Source: an uncultured Pelagibacteraceae bacterium (GTDB lineage Bacteria > Pseudomonadota > Alphaproteobacteria > Pelagibacterales > Pelagibacteraceae). From it: a DNA stretch of 64,000 nt. Below are positions 21,406-33,371 of the stretch, piece by piece. The position numbers and the translations under genes were made by a program. Positions within the stretch are counted from its first letter, which is position 1. Each line of letters starts with the position of its first letter. Under the pieces are notes generated by a model. The model made no database searches, was not told the DNA's origin, and saw only the letters and a program-made list of their open reading frames with translations. The stretch is from contig CABYYA010000002.1 in assembly GCA_902523125.1 (NCBI GenBank), positions 1 through 64,000 on the forward strand, written 5' to 3'.

Positions 21406-22542
21406 TTAACTTTTCCAAAAATCTTTTGCCTTTTGAAAAAATTTTTTGATACCTGGATTAGATTTATCATTTTCTATTTCTCTAAATTTCTCTAAAAGAT
21501 TTCTTTGTTCTTTATTTAAATATACTGGAACTTCTGTTTTAATTTGTACATATAAATCTCCATAATCTCCTCTACGCATAAAAGGCATACCTTTACCCTT
21601 CAGTCTAAATTGTTTGCCATCTTGGGTTCCATCCGGTATTTTTATTTTTGCTTTTTTACCATCTATTGTAGGTATTTCTATTGTTGTACCAAGCGCTGCA
21701 TCTGCTAAAGAAATTGGGAACTCAAAAAATAAGTTTACATCAGACCTTTTAAATAATTCGTGAGATTTTACGTTTATAAATAAATATAGATCACCACTAG
21801 TACCGCCTCTTGTTCCCGCCTCTCCCTTGCCAGCAAGCCTAATTCTTGTCCCATCATCAACTCCTTTTGGTATTGTCACAGATATTTTTTTTGCAGTTTG
21901 AGTATTTCCTTGTCCATTACAATTTGCGCAAGGATTCGTTATTTCTTCACCACTTCCGGCGCATTGAGGACATGTTTGTTGAACTGTAAAAAATCCTTGA
22001 TTAGATCTTATTCTTCCATTTCCTCCACAGTAAGTACATCTGTCAGGACTAGATCCAGGTTTAGATCCATTTCCTTTACAAGTGTTGCATTTTTCGGATG
22101 TCGAAAATTGTATATTTTGCTTCTTCCCAGCGTAAGCTTCTTCTAATGTAATTGATAAATCATATCTTAGATCTGAGCCTCTATTATTAGAATTTCTACC
22201 TCTAGAGCTTCTTCTTCCACTTCCAAAGTCACCAAAAAAATCCTCAAAAATATCTGTAAAATCCGCTCCGCTGAAACCACCAAAACCTCCAAAACCACCT
22301 TGTCCACCACCACCATTTTCAAAGGCTGCATGACCAAAGTTATCATAATTCTCTTTTTTTGATTTATCGGAAAGAATACCGTAAGCTTCGCTAGCTTCCT
22401 TGAATTTTTCTTCAGCTCCCTTATCGCCTGGATTTTTGTCTGGATGATATTTTACAGCTAGTTTTCTATATGCAGATTTTAGTTCTTCAGGGGATGCGCT
22501 TTTGTTTACACCGAGGACATCATAATAATCTCTTTTTGCCAT
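21406..22542 (-). CDS. dnaJ: chaperone DnaJ
   Basis: J domain with YHPDKNPGD, Gly-rich, four CxxCxGxG zinc repeats. Confidence 0.98.
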   Translation of the reverse strand: MAKRDYYDVLGVNKSASPEELKSAYRKLAVKYHPDKNPGDKGAEEKFKEASEAYGILSDKSKKENYDNFGHAAFENGGGGQGGFGGFGGFSGADFTDIFEDFFGDFGSGRRSSRGRNSNNRGSDLRYDLSITLEEAYAGKKQNIQFSTSEKCNTCKGNGSKPGSSPDRCTYCGGNGRIRSNQGFFTVQQTCPQCAGSGEEITNPCANCNGQGNTQTAKKISVTIPKGVDDGTRIRLAGKGEAGTRGGTSGDLYLFINVKSHELFKRSDVNLFFEFPISLADAALGTTIEIPTIDGKKAKIKIPDGTQDGKQFRLKGKGMPFMRRGDYGDLYVQIKTEVPVYLNKEQRNLLEKFREIENDKSNPGIKKFFQKAKDFWKS

Positions 22543-22569
22543 TTATATACCTCGGAAGATAAATATATG

Positions 22570-24495
22570 TTAAGCGCTTTTTTCTTTATTCTCGTCTTTT
22601 ACTTCCTCAAAATCAGCATCAACAACATTATCCTCTTTTTTCCCTTTATCATCTTTGCCATCATCTTTATTAGAATCTGGTTTTGTATTTTGTTGTGATT
22701 TGTATATTGCTTCTCCAAGTTTCATCGAAGCTTGAACTAGCGCCTCAGTTTTTTTCTTGATATCATCAGTGTCTTCTCCTTTAAGAGCTTCTTTCAATTG
22801 ACTTGAAGCATCTTCAATAGCTTTTTTGTCAGCCTCAGATACTTTAGAACCGTGCTCTTGAAGATTTTTATCTGTAGAGTGAATTAAAGTGTCCGCTTGA
22901 TTTCTTATATCTACAGACTCTCTTTTCTTTTTATCGGCTTCTTTATTAGCTTCAGCGTCTTTCACCATTTTTTCAATTTCTTCGTCACTTAAACCACCTG
23001 AAGCTTGAATTTGTATTTTTTGTTCTTTACCAGTGCCCTTATCTTTTGCTGAAACATTAACAATACCATTAGCATCAATATCAAATGTAACTTCAATTTG
23101 AGGAACACCTCTTGGAGCTGGTGCAATTCCAACGAGTTCAAAGTTTCCTAAAATTTTATTATCAGTCGCCATCTCCCTTTCACCTTGTAATACTCTAATA
23201 GAAACGGCAGGTTGATTATCTTCAGCAGTTGAGAATACCTGACTTTTTTTAGTTGGTATTGTTGTGTTTTTTTCAATCAATTTTGTAGACACTCCACCTA
23301 AGGTCTCGATACCTAAAGAGAGAGGTGTTACATCTAACAACAATACATCTTTAACATCGCCCTGGAGAACACCTGCTTGAATTGCAGCGCCCATTGCTAC
23401 AACTTCATCTGGATTCACGCTTTTATTTGGTTCTTTTCCAAAAAAATTCTTAACTTCGTCTATCACCTTAGGCATTCTTGTCATTCCACCAACCATTACA
23501 ACTTCATCTATTTCATTGGCTGTGATACCAGCATCTTTTAATGCCGTTTTACAAGGCGGCATTGTTCTGGCTATAAGATCCTCAACTAGAGCTTCAAGTT
23601 TTGCTCTTGTGAGTTTTAGATTGATATGTTTTGGTCCAGTTTTGTCAGCAGTGATAAATGGTAAATTAATATCAGTTTGCTCAGCCGAAGATAATTCGAT
23701 TTTAGCTTTTTCTGCTGCTTCCTTCAATCTCTGAAGAGCAAGTTTGTCTGATTTCAAATCTATGCCATTGTCTTTTTTAAATTCCGCAATTAAATATTCA
23801 ACTATAGAATTATCAAAATCTTCGCCACCTAAGAATGTATCTCCATTAGTTGATTTTACTTCAAAAACTCCGTCACCAAGCTCAAGAATTGAAACATCAA
23901 ATGTTCCACCACCTAAGTCATAAACTGCAATTTTCTTATTTTGTTTTTTATCCAAACCATAAGCTAATGATGCGGCAGTAGGTTCATTTATAATTCTTAA
24001 AACCTCTAGACCTGCTATTTTTCCAGCATCTTTTGTTGCTTGTCTTTGTGCATCATTAAAATAGGCAGGAACAGTAATCACAGCTTTCGTTACTGCCTGG
24101 CCTAAATATTTCTCTGCAGTCTCTTTCATTTTTTGTAATATAAAGGCTGAGATTTGAGAAGGAGAATATTTTTCTCCTTTAGACTCTATCCAGGCATCTC
24201 CTTTTTCTGAATTGACAATTTTAAATGGAGCAGCCTCTATATCTTTTTTAACAGTTGGGTCATCAAAGTTTCTTCCAATTAGTCTTTTAACTGCAAAAAT
24301 AGTATTTTCAGGATTGGTTACAGCTTGTCTTTTAGCTGGTTGTCCAATTAATTTTTCTTTTTCATCAGTAAAAGCAACAACAGATGGAGTTGTTCTAGCA
24401 CCTTCAGCATTTTCCAAGACTTTTGCTTGGCTACCTTCCATTATAGCCACGCAAGAGTTGGTTGTTCCTAAATCTATTCCTATAATTTTACTCAT
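22570..24495 (-). CDS. dnaK: chaperone DnaK
   Basis: [43 protein letters not shown]. Confidence 0.99.
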   Translation of the reverse strand: MSKIIGIDLGTTNSCVAIMEGSQAKVLENAEGARTTPSVVAFTDEKEKLIGQPAKRQAVTNPENTIFAVKRLIGRNFDDPTVKKDIEAAPFKIVNSEKGDAWIESKGEKYSPSQISAFILQKMKETAEKYLGQAVTKAVITVPAYFNDAQRQATKDAGKIAGLEVLRIINEPTAASLAYGLDKKQNKKIAVYDLGGGTFDVSILELGDGVFEVKSTNGDTFLGGEDFDNSIVEYLIAEFKKDNGIDLKSDKLALQRLKEAAEKAKIELSSAEQTDINLPFITADKTGPKHINLKLTRAKLEALVEDLIARTMPPCKTALKDAGITANEIDEVVMVGGMTRMPKVIDEVKNFFGKEPNKSVNPDEVVAMGAAIQAGVLQGDVKDVLLLDVTPLSLGIETLGGVSTKLIEKNTTIPTKKSQVFSTAEDNQPAVSIRVLQGEREMATDNKILGNFELVGIAPAPRGVPQIEVTFDIDANGIVNVSAKDKGTGKEQKIQIQASGGLSDEEIEKMVKDAEANKEADKKKRESVDIRNQADTLIHSTDKNLQEHGSKVSEADKKAIEDASSQLKEALKGEDTDDIKKKTEALVQASMKLGEAIYKSQQNTKPDSNKDDGKDDKGKKEDNVVDADFEEVKDENKEKSA

Positions 24496-24555
24496 AATAT
24501 CTAACTATGATTGTCATATATGTGTTAATTTTAATTCTACAAGTTGCTCTATGCA

Positions 24556-25194
24556 TTATTTAGTCTCTGATTTCTCTTTAGTTTGCTCGTTTTTGGTTGT
24601 TTTTTCCGAAGTTTTCTTAGCCACACCCACTAAAGAGGGCCTTAATAATCGATCCTTAATTGTGAAACCTTTTTGAATTTCCTGAATTATAGTTCCTGGC
24701 TCTTTTGTATCATCTTCGATTTCCATCATTGCTTGATGAAAGTTTGGATCTAGTTTTTTGTTTAAACTATCAATTTGTTTAATATCATTTTTTTTAAATA
24801 TAGATATCAGATCTTTTTTAATTATATCAAAATGTTCCAAAGTTTTTTTAAGGGCATCTGTGCCTTTCAACTTTTCGTCGCTTTCTAAAATACTTTTTGA
24901 TCTCTCAAAATTATCTATAAGACTTAGGGCTTCTTTAGCAAATGAAAAACCACCGTATTCAAAAGCATCTTCCTTTTCCCTCTCGAATCTTCTCCGTTGG
25001 TTTTCCATTTCAGCAAATGTTCTAGCTAGTTTATCTTCTAGCTCTAAAACCTTTTCTTCAGGTGTTAATTCTTTTTTATCTTCTTCTTCTTGATTTTTTT
25101 TAACATCTGTTTGATCTTGTGGTTGAGCGGATTGATTATTTTTTTCCGTAGCTAAATTTTCGTTTTGAATATCTTTTTTTTCTTCTTTTTCCAT
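24556..25194 (-). CDS. grpE: nucleotide exchange factor GrpE
   Basis: AEMENQRRRFEREKED, C-terminal GFTIKDRLLRPSLVGVAK. Confidence 0.95.
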   Translation of the reverse strand: MEKEEKKDIQNENLATEKNNQSAQPQDQTDVKKNQEEEDKKELTPEEKVLELEDKLARTFAEMENQRRRFEREKEDAFEYGGFSFAKEALSLIDNFERSKSILESDEKLKGTDALKKTLEHFDIIKKDLISIFKKNDIKQIDSLNKKLDPNFHQAMMEIEDDTKEPGTIIQEIQKGFTIKDRLLRPSLVGVAKKTSEKTTKNEQTKEKSETK

Positions 25195-25230
25195 AAAAGC
25201 TTATATGGTAAGAAATTTTGGAATTTCTAG

Positions 25231-25833
25231 ATGTTAAAAAAAAAAATATCAAAAGTATTAATAGGCACCAATAACAAAGGAAAACTTAAAGAAATAAAGG
25301 GTTTATTACCAAAATCAATTAAGACTTATTCTACATTAGATTTTGATCTTAAAAGTCCAGCCGAAAATGGACACACATTTAAAGAAAATTCATTAATTAA
25401 ATCAAAATATTTTTCTAAAAAAACTAATTTAGTTTGTATTGCGGATGACTCTGGTCTTGAAATAGATTGCCTGAATAAAAAACCTGGAATTTTTTCAGCT
25501 AGGTGGGCGGGATCTAAAGGAGATTTCAATAAAGCAATTAAAAGAGTTTATAGAGAGCTATATAAAAAAAATAAAAATTGGAAAACTAAAAAAATTAAAG
25601 CTAGATTTGTGTGTGCTTTATCGATTTGTTATTTAGATAAGACGATTGCGAGTGTTATTGGAAAAATCGAGGGTCATATTTCTAATAAAGTTAGAGGGAA
25701 AAATGGTTTTGGATATGATCCAATTTTTATTCCAAAAAAAAAGAGACAAACTTTTGGTGAAATGAAGTTCACTAGTAAATGTAAAATTGACCATAGATCA
25801 ATCGCATTTAAAAAAATTAAAAGATTTCTTTAA
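25231..25833 (+). CDS. rdgB: XTP/dITP diphosphatase
   Basis: IGTNNKGKLKEI, ADDSGLEID, GFGYDPIFIP. Confidence 0.95.
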   Translation: MLKKKISKVLIGTNNKGKLKEIKGLLPKSIKTYSTLDFDLKSPAENGHTFKENSLIKSKYFSKKTNLVCIADDSGLEIDCLNKKPGIFSARWAGSKGDFNKAIKRVYRELYKKNKNWKTKKIKARFVCALSICYLDKTIASVIGKIEGHISNKVRGKNGFGYDPIFIPKKKRQTFGEMKFTSKCKIDHRSIAFKKIKRFL

Positions 25834-26971
25834 GCTTACCGTTATTGATCTCATAAAAATTTAATTGATGATTAATTTTATTATCCCTAATTTCAAAAAT
25901 TCCAATTTTTCCTTTAAATGTATTTTGAGTTTTAAACGATTTGCTTATCTCTAAAGTTTCATTTTTTATAGATAGGTAATATATTAATCCGATTAAATCG
26001 TAGCTTAGTAATGATAGATAATTTGGTTTATAATTAAATTTCTTAAAAAATTTGCTAGTAAACTCATCTAAATTTTGTTTGTTAATTGAAGGATAATAGA
26101 TTGGCTGTAAATTTTTTTCTCTTAATAAACTTTCATCAAACCATTGGTTTAAAGTAATAATATATTTATCTCTTGGTGATACATCAGTGTATAATAATGA
26201 AGTGACAACACTTTTTAAACTTTCATCAAAATCTGCAATTATGACAGAATCAAATTTTACATCTCCAATAGTGTATTTTTTTTCAAGATTTTCTATGATT
26301 TTTTCTTTATTTGGATCATCGGAATTTTCAACTCGCAATATCTCATCTAATAGGTTTTGTTTTCTTATTCCGTAGCTAGTGATTTTTTCTATTTGTTTTG
26401 TTAATTTAGTAGGGTCAATATCATAATTGTATTGTTTAAAAAATTTTATTTTTGACTCTTTAATTCCCTTTTTAATCTCTAGGTCATAACTTAAATTTGG
26501 AATTAAAAAAATTGTTTTTTTAATCTTATTTTCTTTTAAAAACTTTTTAATCGTTTTTAGTTGAGAGGAAGAGTTAATTCCACTGCTTATGATATTTTTA
26601 TGAAGATTTAAAGTTTTGTTTGTTAAAGACAAAAAAGTAATATTTTTTACCTTGTCTAAAAATAATAAATTTTTATGAAAAACTGGACCTACAACTAATG
26701 ATATTCCCATGTTTTCAAATTCTAAAGCTGAACGTAAAGTTACATCAGGATCCGACCTAGTATCTTTAGGATATATCTCTATCTCGTTATTTTTTATATC
26801 AATTAAAGCCATTCTTATTGAATTAAGTATTTGTTTTCCTAAGGATGCATTTTCTCCTGATAGTGGCACTAATACTCCAATTCTAATTTTTGCTTCTTCG
26901 GAGTAGGAAACAGATGTTTCAAATAATAAAAGTAAGAATATAGAAAAAGTAATTTTAAAAAATTTATTCAT
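25817..26971 (-). CDS. periplasmic-binding-fold protein, LpoA / penicillin-binding-protein-activator-like
   Basis: IRIGVLVPLSGENASLGKQ; divergent from rsmI as lpoA is in E. coli. Confidence 0.75.
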   Translation of the reverse strand: MNKFFKITFSIFLLLLFETSVSYSEEAKIRIGVLVPLSGENASLGKQILNSIRMALIDIKNNEIEIYPKDTRSDPDVTLRSALEFENMGISLVVGPVFHKNLLFLDKVKNITFLSLTNKTLNLHKNIISSGINSSSQLKTIKKFLKENKIKKTIFLIPNLSYDLEIKKGIKESKIKFFKQYNYDIDPTKLTKQIEKITSYGIRKQNLLDEILRVENSDDPNKEKIIENLEKKYTIGDVKFDSVIIADFDESLKSVVTSLLYTDVSPRDKYIITLNQWFDESLLREKNLQPIYYPSINKQNLDEFTSKFFKKFNYKPNYLSLLSYDLIGLIYYLSIKNETLEISKSFKTQNTFKGKIGIFEIRDNKINHQLNFYEINNGKLKEIF

Positions 26972-27005
26972 TTAATGATTTATATAATTTTAGTATTGTA
27001 TAATT

Positions 27006-27869
27006 ATGACTGTAAACCCTAAATTTCAAAATAAAGAGATTAAAAAGGGTCTTTATATAATACCTACTCCTATTGGAAATTTAGGTGATATTACTTACCG
27101 AGCAATAGAAATTTTAAAAAAATCAGATCTTATATTATGTGAGGATACCCGAATTTCGAGAAAATTGATGGAAAAATTTGAGGTTAAATCAAAATTATTA
27201 TCTAATCACAAATTTAATGAAAAGAAAAATTTATCTCTAATTATTAATCATTTAAGAAATGATAAAATTATATCTCTAATATCAGATGCTGGAACTCCTG
27301 GCATATCAGACCCTGGCGCTATCCTAGTAAAAGAGTGTGTTGAAGAAAAAATAAATATTTTTCCATTACCAGGTCCTTCCGCAGTAAGCACCGCTGTATC
27401 AATTAGTGGCTTCTCTGAAAAATATTTTTTTTATGGTTTTTTTCCGTCAAAACTTAAAGACATTAAAAATGATTTGAAAATTCTATCCCAGCTAGATTCA
27501 TGTATTGTTTTTTTTATTTCATCAAAAAAGTTAAATAAAGCTATACCATTTATTAAAAATAATTTTCCTGAGAGAGATATTTTGATTTGTAGAGAAATGA
27601 CAAAATTTTATGAGGAATTTTTAAGACATAAAGTTAATGATCTAAAACCTTTTGATAAAACCTTAAAAGGTGAATTAACTCTTGTAATATCTGAAAAAAA
27701 AAAAATAAAAAAAGGTTCTCTTTTGTTAAGTGAATCAGATAAGAATAATATAAAAAAAATGATTAAAAAATTAAGCATTAAAGAAATTGTAAATTTAATT
27801 TCACAAAACAATGGTGTACCCAAAAAAAAGATTTATGATTTTTGTTTAAAATTAAAAAATGAAGTTTAG
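27006..27869 (+). CDS. rsmI: 16S rRNA 2'-O-ribose C1402 methyltransferase
   Basis: GLYIIPTPIGNLGDIT, CEDTRISRKL, SDAGTPGISDPG. Confidence 0.95.
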   Translation: MTVNPKFQNKEIKKGLYIIPTPIGNLGDITYRAIEILKKSDLILCEDTRISRKLMEKFEVKSKLLSNHKFNEKKNLSLIINHLRNDKIISLISDAGTPGISDPGAILVKECVEEKINIFPLPGPSAVSTAVSISGFSEKYFFYGFFPSKLKDIKNDLKILSQLDSCIVFFISSKKLNKAIPFIKNNFPERDILICREMTKFYEEFLRHKVNDLKPFDKTLKGELTLVISEKKKIKKGSLLLSESDKNNIKKMIKKLSIKEIVNLISQNNGVPKKKIYDFCLKLKNEV

Positions 27870-28452
27870 ATTTTTAGTAATATTATTTATAACATTGTTT
27901 TTGTCAGGATGTGTTGGTGTTTCTTCAAAGGGAATTTTTGGAACAGGGGTTTCAGTTGCTTTGGATCCAAGATCTTTAGGAACACAAATTGATGACTCTA
28001 TAATGCAAAAAAATTTATCAGCAAGATTATTAATAATGGATAAAAAATACTTTTTATCCATTAAATCAAAAGTCCTGGATGGAAGAATTTTTGTAACCGG
28101 GAAAGTTGATAACCCAGAAGAAAAACTCAAAATAACAAAACTAGCCTGGGAAACAGAAGGAGTCAGATCTGTGAGAAATGACATTAAAATTAAAGAAAAA
28201 TTTAACTTTAAACAATCTGCCAAAGATATTTTAATCACCTCACAATTAAGAACGGCTTTAATTTTAAACAAAGAAATCAAAGCTACTAACTACCAAATAG
28301 ATACTTATAAAAAGAAAATCTATGTTTACGGTATAGCTTTGACTACAGATGAAAAAGAATTAGTAGTGAAAGAGGCTAAAGAAATATTAGATGTTCAAGA
28401 TGTGATAGCAAGTATTTTGATCGTTGAAGATCTAAGAATTCAAAAAAATTAA
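27859..28452 (+). CDS. BON-domain lipoprotein (DolP/YraP-like)
   Basis: Lipobox FLSGC; two BON-like domains; overlaps rsmI by 11 nt. Confidence 0.8.
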   Translation: MKFRFLVILFITLFLSGCVGVSSKGIFGTGVSVALDPRSLGTQIDDSIMQKNLSARLLIMDKKYFLSIKSKVLDGRIFVTGKVDNPEEKLKITKLAWETEGVRSVRNDIKIKEKFNFKQSAKDILITSQLRTALILNKEIKATNYQIDTYKKKIYVYGIALTTDEKELVVKEAKEILDVQDVIASILIVEDLRIQKN

Positions 28453-30734
28453 TTTTTTTCATAATTAATTACATCTGACGAATATGCAGCAATTGATGCA
28501 AGATTAATAATTTCAGAAGTGGAAGTTCTCAAAGGAGCAATCTCTATAGGAAGACCCAAGCCAATTAATAACGGTCCAATAACTTTGGCTCTACTCATTG
28601 ATTTTATCATTTTATATGAAATAGCTGCACTATGTTGGCTAGGCATTATCAATACATTAGAATTTCCTACAATTTCTGAAAAAGGGTAAAGCTCTTTGTA
28701 TAATTCTTCTAAAGCTACATCAGGCTGCATTTCACCATCAAATTTAAAATCTGCTTTATCTTTTTTTAAGATTTCAACTGCATCACTTAACCTCTTAGTT
28801 CTTTCAGTAGCAGGTTGTCCAAAAGTAGAATGAGATAAGAAAGCGACTTTAGGATCAAATCCAAATAATCTAACAACTCTAGCTGCTGATTTTGCCATTT
28901 CTGCCAGCTGATTTGAGTTAGGATACTCAATAACAGATGTGTCACATATAAAAATTGTTTTTCCTCTATTAACTATTAAGTTTAAACCAAACATTATTTC
29001 TCCAGCTCTAGGATCTACAACTTGAGTTATTTTTTCAAGTGATGATGAATATCTTCTGGTATTTCCAGTTACCATTGCATCGGCATCTTTGCATGCAACC
29101 ATACAAGACGCCCAAATAACTCTATCATTTCTTACTAAACGATCACAGTCCCTTTCTAGCATACCTTTATTTCTTTGAAGTTTCTCAAAAAGATATTTTG
29201 CATATTTTTCTCTTTTTTTAGCATCCTTTGAATTGACAATTTCTATGTCGAAATTTTCACTGTAACCTATTTCTTTTAGCTGATTTTTAATTAAATCCTC
29301 TTTTCCAACTAAAATTGGAATACCTAAATTAGAATTTTTAAATGCTATTGCTGCTTTAAGCATATTTTCATCTTCACCATCTGCGAAGATTACTTTTTTT
29401 GGTTTTTTTCTAATATAATTATTAACACCTTGCATGATTGTAACTGTCGGGTCTAATCTCTGTCTTAATTGATCTTTGTAATTATCAAAATCTTTTATGT
29501 TAATTCTGGCAACACCAGTATCTATCGCTGCTTTAGCAACTGCAGCAGGAATTACACTTATTAGCCTGGGATCAAAAGTTGAGGGAATTATATAGTCTTT
29601 TCCATAATGCGGTCTCTCACCTCCCATCGCGGCAACAACTTCATCCGGCACTTCCTCTTTTGCCAAGCTAGCGATCGCTTTGGCTGCAGCAATTTTCATC
29701 TCCTCGTTTATAGTTTTGGATCGTACATCTAATGCACCTCTAAATATGTATGGAAAACCAATCAAATTATTAACTTGGTTTGGATAGTCTGATCTTCCAG
29801 TGGCCATGATTGCATCATTTCTTACCTCTGCAACTTCCTCTGGTTTAATTTCTGGATCTGGATTTGCGCAAGCAAATATGATTGGATTTTTGGACATTTT
29901 TTTTACCATTTCTTTTGTTAATGCACCTTTCGCTGACAATCCCAAAAATACGTCGGCGTTATTTATTGCGTCTGTTAGAGTTCTATGTTGAGTATCAATA
30001 GCATGAGCCGACTTCCATTGGTTTAAATTTTTTCGGCCTTTAAAAATCACCCCTGTTCTGTCAACCATTGTAATGTTTTTTTGTGGGACACCGCTTTTTT
30101 TGAATAAGTTTGCACATGCCATCGCGGATGCGCCTGCGCCGTTTATAACTATTTTTACTTTATCAATTTTTTTTTTGGTAATATCAAGCGCATTAATTAG
30201 TGCAGCACTAGTTATAATTGCCGTACCATGTTGGTCGTCATGAAAAACAGGTATATCTAAGATTTTTTTAAGCTTCTCCTCAATTATAAAACAATCAGGA
30301 GCGGCAATATCCTCTAAATTAATGCCCCCAAAACTTGGTGCGAAATTTTTTACACTGTTAATTATTTCATTATGATCCTGTGAGTCAATTTCAAGATCAA
30401 TGGAGTCAATATCAGCAAATCTCTTAAATAACACTGCTTTTCCCTCCATCACAGGTTTTGAGGCTAAAGCTCCTAAATTACCCATACCTAAAATTGCAGA
30501 ACCATTACTTATTACTGCAACGAGGTTTCCTTTACTTGTATAGTCAAATGCGGCCTCCGGGTTTTCACTTATGGCTTTCACTGGTGCTGCCACTCCCGGC
30601 GAGTAAGCTAATGCGAGATCCCTTTTAGTTGTCATATTTTTTGAAGATGAGATTTCAATCTTACCTGGCTTGCCATGACGGTGGTAATCTAAAGCTTCTT
30701 TATCTGTATAATGATCAATTTTTGTTTTTTTCAT
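28449..30734 (-). CDS. maeB: NADP-dependent malic enzyme with phosphotransacetylase-like C-terminus
   Basis: [28 protein letters not shown]-type region, PTA domain. Confidence 0.96.
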   Translation of the reverse strand: MKKTKIDHYTDKEALDYHRHGKPGKIEISSSKNMTTKRDLALAYSPGVAAPVKAISENPEAAFDYTSKGNLVAVISNGSAILGMGNLGALASKPVMEGKAVLFKRFADIDSIDLEIDSQDHNEIINSVKNFAPSFGGINLEDIAAPDCFIIEEKLKKILDIPVFHDDQHGTAIITSAALINALDITKKKIDKVKIVINGAGASAMACANLFKKSGVPQKNITMVDRTGVIFKGRKNLNQWKSAHAIDTQHRTLTDAINNADVFLGLSAKGALTKEMVKKMSKNPIIFACANPDPEIKPEEVAEVRNDAIMATGRSDYPNQVNNLIGFPYIFRGALDVRSKTINEEMKIAAAKAIASLAKEEVPDEVVAAMGGERPHYGKDYIIPSTFDPRLISVIPAAVAKAAIDTGVARINIKDFDNYKDQLRQRLDPTVTIMQGVNNYIRKKPKKVIFADGEDENMLKAAIAFKNSNLGIPILVGKEDLIKNQLKEIGYSENFDIEIVNSKDAKKREKYAKYLFEKLQRNKGMLERDCDRLVRNDRVIWASCMVACKDADAMVTGNTRRYSSSLEKITQVVDPRAGEIMFGLNLIVNRGKTIFICDTSVIEYPNSNQLAEMAKSAARVVRLFGFDPKVAFLSHSTFGQPATERTKRLSDAVEILKKDKADFKFDGEMQPDVALEELYKELYPFSEIVGNSNVLIMPSQHSAAISYKMIKSMSRAKVIGPLLIGLGLPIEIAPLRTSTSEIINLASIAAYSSDVINYEKN

Positions 30735-30784
30735 TTTGCTTAATTAGGTGTACAAATGAGGTAAATTTAAGACTAATATGATTT

Positions 30785-32314
30785 ATGAATTTAGTTAAGT
30801 CAACAGGGACTTTTGGTTTCTATACTATTATTAGCAGATTACTTGGGTATTTAAGAGATGTTTTGATAGCAATTTTTCTAGGGACAAGTTTTTTGGCTGA
30901 TGCTTTTTTTGTAGCATTTAGAGTACCAAACACTTTTAGAAGGCTTTTTGCTGAAGGAACTTTTAATTCAGCTTTTGTACCAAGCTACACCTCTGAATTA
31001 GTTAAAAACAAATTTAGATCTAACAAATTTGCTAATGATGTTTTTAATTTATTATTTTTAATTTTATTTTTTTTAGTTCTTATAATTGAAATCTTCATGC
31101 CAATTTTTGTAGGATTAATAGCACCAGGTTTTGTTGAGGATACAAAAAAATTTGAACTAGCAACTAATTTAACAAGAATTACTTTCCCCTTTTTATTATT
31201 TGTAAGCTTATCTTCTTTTTTTGGTGCAATTTTAAATTCGCATAATAAATTTGCTGCTGCTTCTGCTGCACCTATTATTTTAAATATAGTTTTAATTACT
31301 ATTTTATTTTTTGGAAGATATTTAGGTGATGAATTAATTTATTATCTCTCATACGGAATATCAATCGCAGGATTATTACAATTAATTTTTTTACACAGAT
31401 TTGTTAAAAAATATTATGTCTTAGATTTTGATTTTAAATTTAAAATTACCAATAAAGTAAAATTTTTTTTTAAAAAATTATTACCGAGTATTTTTTCGTC
31501 AGGAGTTACACAGATAAATATTTTAGTTGGAACAATTATAGCATCATTTCAGGCAAGTGCCGTATCATACTTATATTATGCAGATAGAATATATCAAATT
31601 AATTTGGCAATAGCTGGAATAGCTATCGGTGTTGTTGTCCTGCCCCAGCTTTCAAAGCATGTTTATCAAAAAAAAAAGAGAAAAATATCATTGATTCAAA
31701 ATAAAGCATTAGAACTAAGCATGTTTTTAAGTATACCTGCCTCAGTAGCGTTAGTTATAGGATCTGAACAAATTATTTCAGCTCTATTTGGATATGGTTC
31801 TTTTACAGAAAACTCAGTTTCAAATTCCTCTAATGCTCTTTACTTTTTTGGCTTAGGACTTCCTGCGTTTGCATTTATAAAAGTTTTTTCAACATTTTTT
31901 TTTGCTAATCATGACACTAAAACTCCATTTTATATTTCATTAGTTTCTGTTTTAATAAATATTTTGATAAGTGTTTACTTCTTTAAAGATATTGGTTTTA
32001 TAGTTATTCCTATAGCAACGACAATATCATCATGGTTTAACTCTTTATTATTATTTATTTATTTGAAAAATAATAATTTATTTGAATTTAATGAAACTTT
32101 TTTTAAACAATTTTTTAAAATAATCTTTGCATCAATTATGATGGGTATTTTCTTTCAATACATGATTTTATTATTTGAAAATCAATTAAGTTATTCCTAT
32201 TTCTTTAAGTCTGTGTATTTATTATTATGTGTTTTATTCACAATAACTTTTTATTTTGCACTGTCATATTTTATCAAAGCTTTTAATTATCAAGATATTA
32301 AATTAAAGTATTAG
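30785..32314 (+). CDS. murJ: lipid II flippase MurJ
   Basis: LGYLRDVLIAIFLG, ADAFFVAFRVPNTFRRLFAEGTFNSAFVP. Confidence 0.96.
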   Translation: MNLVKSTGTFGFYTIISRLLGYLRDVLIAIFLGTSFLADAFFVAFRVPNTFRRLFAEGTFNSAFVPSYTSELVKNKFRSNKFANDVFNLLFLILFFLVLIIEIFMPIFVGLIAPGFVEDTKKFELATNLTRITFPFLLFVSLSSFFGAILNSHNKFAAASAAPIILNIVLITILFFGRYLGDELIYYLSYGISIAGLLQLIFLHRFVKKYYVLDFDFKFKITNKVKFFFKKLLPSIFSSGVTQINILVGTIIASFQASAVSYLYYADRIYQINLAIAGIAIGVVVLPQLSKHVYQKKKRKISLIQNKALELSMFLSIPASVALVIGSEQIISALFGYGSFTENSVSNSSNALYFFGLGLPAFAFIKVFSTFFFANHDTKTPFYISLVSVLINILISVYFFKDIGFIVIPIATTISSWFNSLLLFIYLKNNNLFEFNETFFKQFFKIIFASIMMGIFFQYMILLFENQLSYSYFFKSVYLLLCVLFTITFYFALSYFIKAFNYQDIKLKY

Positions 32315-32317
32315 GAT

Positions 32318-33319
32318 ATGAAAAAAAAAATTTTCTCTGGTGTTCAACCAACTGGAAATCTTCATTTAGGAAATTACTTAGGAGCTATAAAAAATTTTGT
32401 TGATTTAGACAATGACCCCCAAAATGAGTGCATTTTTTGTGTAGTCGACCTTCATGCGATAACTGTAAGCCAAAACCCAAAAGTTTTAAAATCAAATATA
32501 CATGAAACTGTTGCTACATTCGTTGCCAGTGGGATAGATCCTAAAAAAAGTATAATTTTTAATCAGTCCAAGGTTAGTGCTCACTCAGAGGCAGCATGGA
32601 TTTTAAGCTGTGTTGCTAGAATGGGATGGTTAAATAGGATGACTCAATTTAAAGAAAAAGCTGGTCAGGATAAAGAAAAAGCAAGTATCGGCCTTTATTC
32701 ATATCCTGTTTTAATGGCAGCTGACATTTTATTATACGACTCAACTCATGTACCGGTTGGAGATGACCAAAAACAACATTTGGAGTTGTGTCGGGATATA
32801 GCTCAAAAATTTAATAATGATTATAAAATCGAAAATTTTTTTATAGTACCCGAACCTTTAATTAAAAAAGAATTTTCCAGAATTATGAATCTTAAAGATG
32901 GTCTTAAAAAGATGAGTAAATCAGAGGTATCAGACCTGAGTAGAATTAATTTAACTGATGATAAAGATCAAATAGTAAATAAAATTAAAAAAGCAAAAAC
33001 TGATACTTTACCTTTACCTTCCACAATCGAAGAATTAGAAAAAAGACCTGAGGCAAAAAATTTAATAGGTATTTATTCAAGCTTCATGAATAACACACTC
33101 CAAAAATCTATTGATGAATTTGGTGGAAAAAATTTTTCAGAATTTAAAGAAAAATTATCAGATGTAGTTGTTAACGAAATCAACCCAATTTCATTAAAAA
33201 TTAAAGAGCTATTAAATGACAAAGTTTTTTTGGAAAAAATACTCAAAGACGGATACGATAAAGCTAATGAAATTGCCTCAAAAAAAATTAAAAAAATTCA
33301 CGAAATTGTGGGTTTTTGA
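32318..33319 (+). CDS. trpS: tryptophanyl-tRNA synthetase
   Basis: FSGVQPTGNLHLGNYLGAI, KMSKS. Confidence 0.97.
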   Translation: MKKKIFSGVQPTGNLHLGNYLGAIKNFVDLDNDPQNECIFCVVDLHAITVSQNPKVLKSNIHETVATFVASGIDPKKSIIFNQSKVSAHSEAAWILSCVARMGWLNRMTQFKEKAGQDKEKASIGLYSYPVLMAADILLYDSTHVPVGDDQKQHLELCRDIAQKFNNDYKIENFFIVPEPLIKKEFSRIMNLKDGLKKMSKSEVSDLSRINLTDDKDQIVNKIKKAKTDTLPLPSTIEELEKRPEAKNLIGIYSSFMNNTLQKSIDEFGGKNFSEFKEKLSDVVVNEINPISLKIKELLNDKVFLEKILKDGYDKANEIASKKIKKIHEIVGF

Positions 33320-33371
33320 GGATATTTCATAAAGCAGTACCATTTTTCTAAATATTGCTTATATATATTTT

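Noticed and set aside
24212-24676. 154-aa plus-strand ORF across the dnaK/grpE junction
   Set aside because: Antisense to dnaK and grpE with no recognizable domain; shadow ORF.
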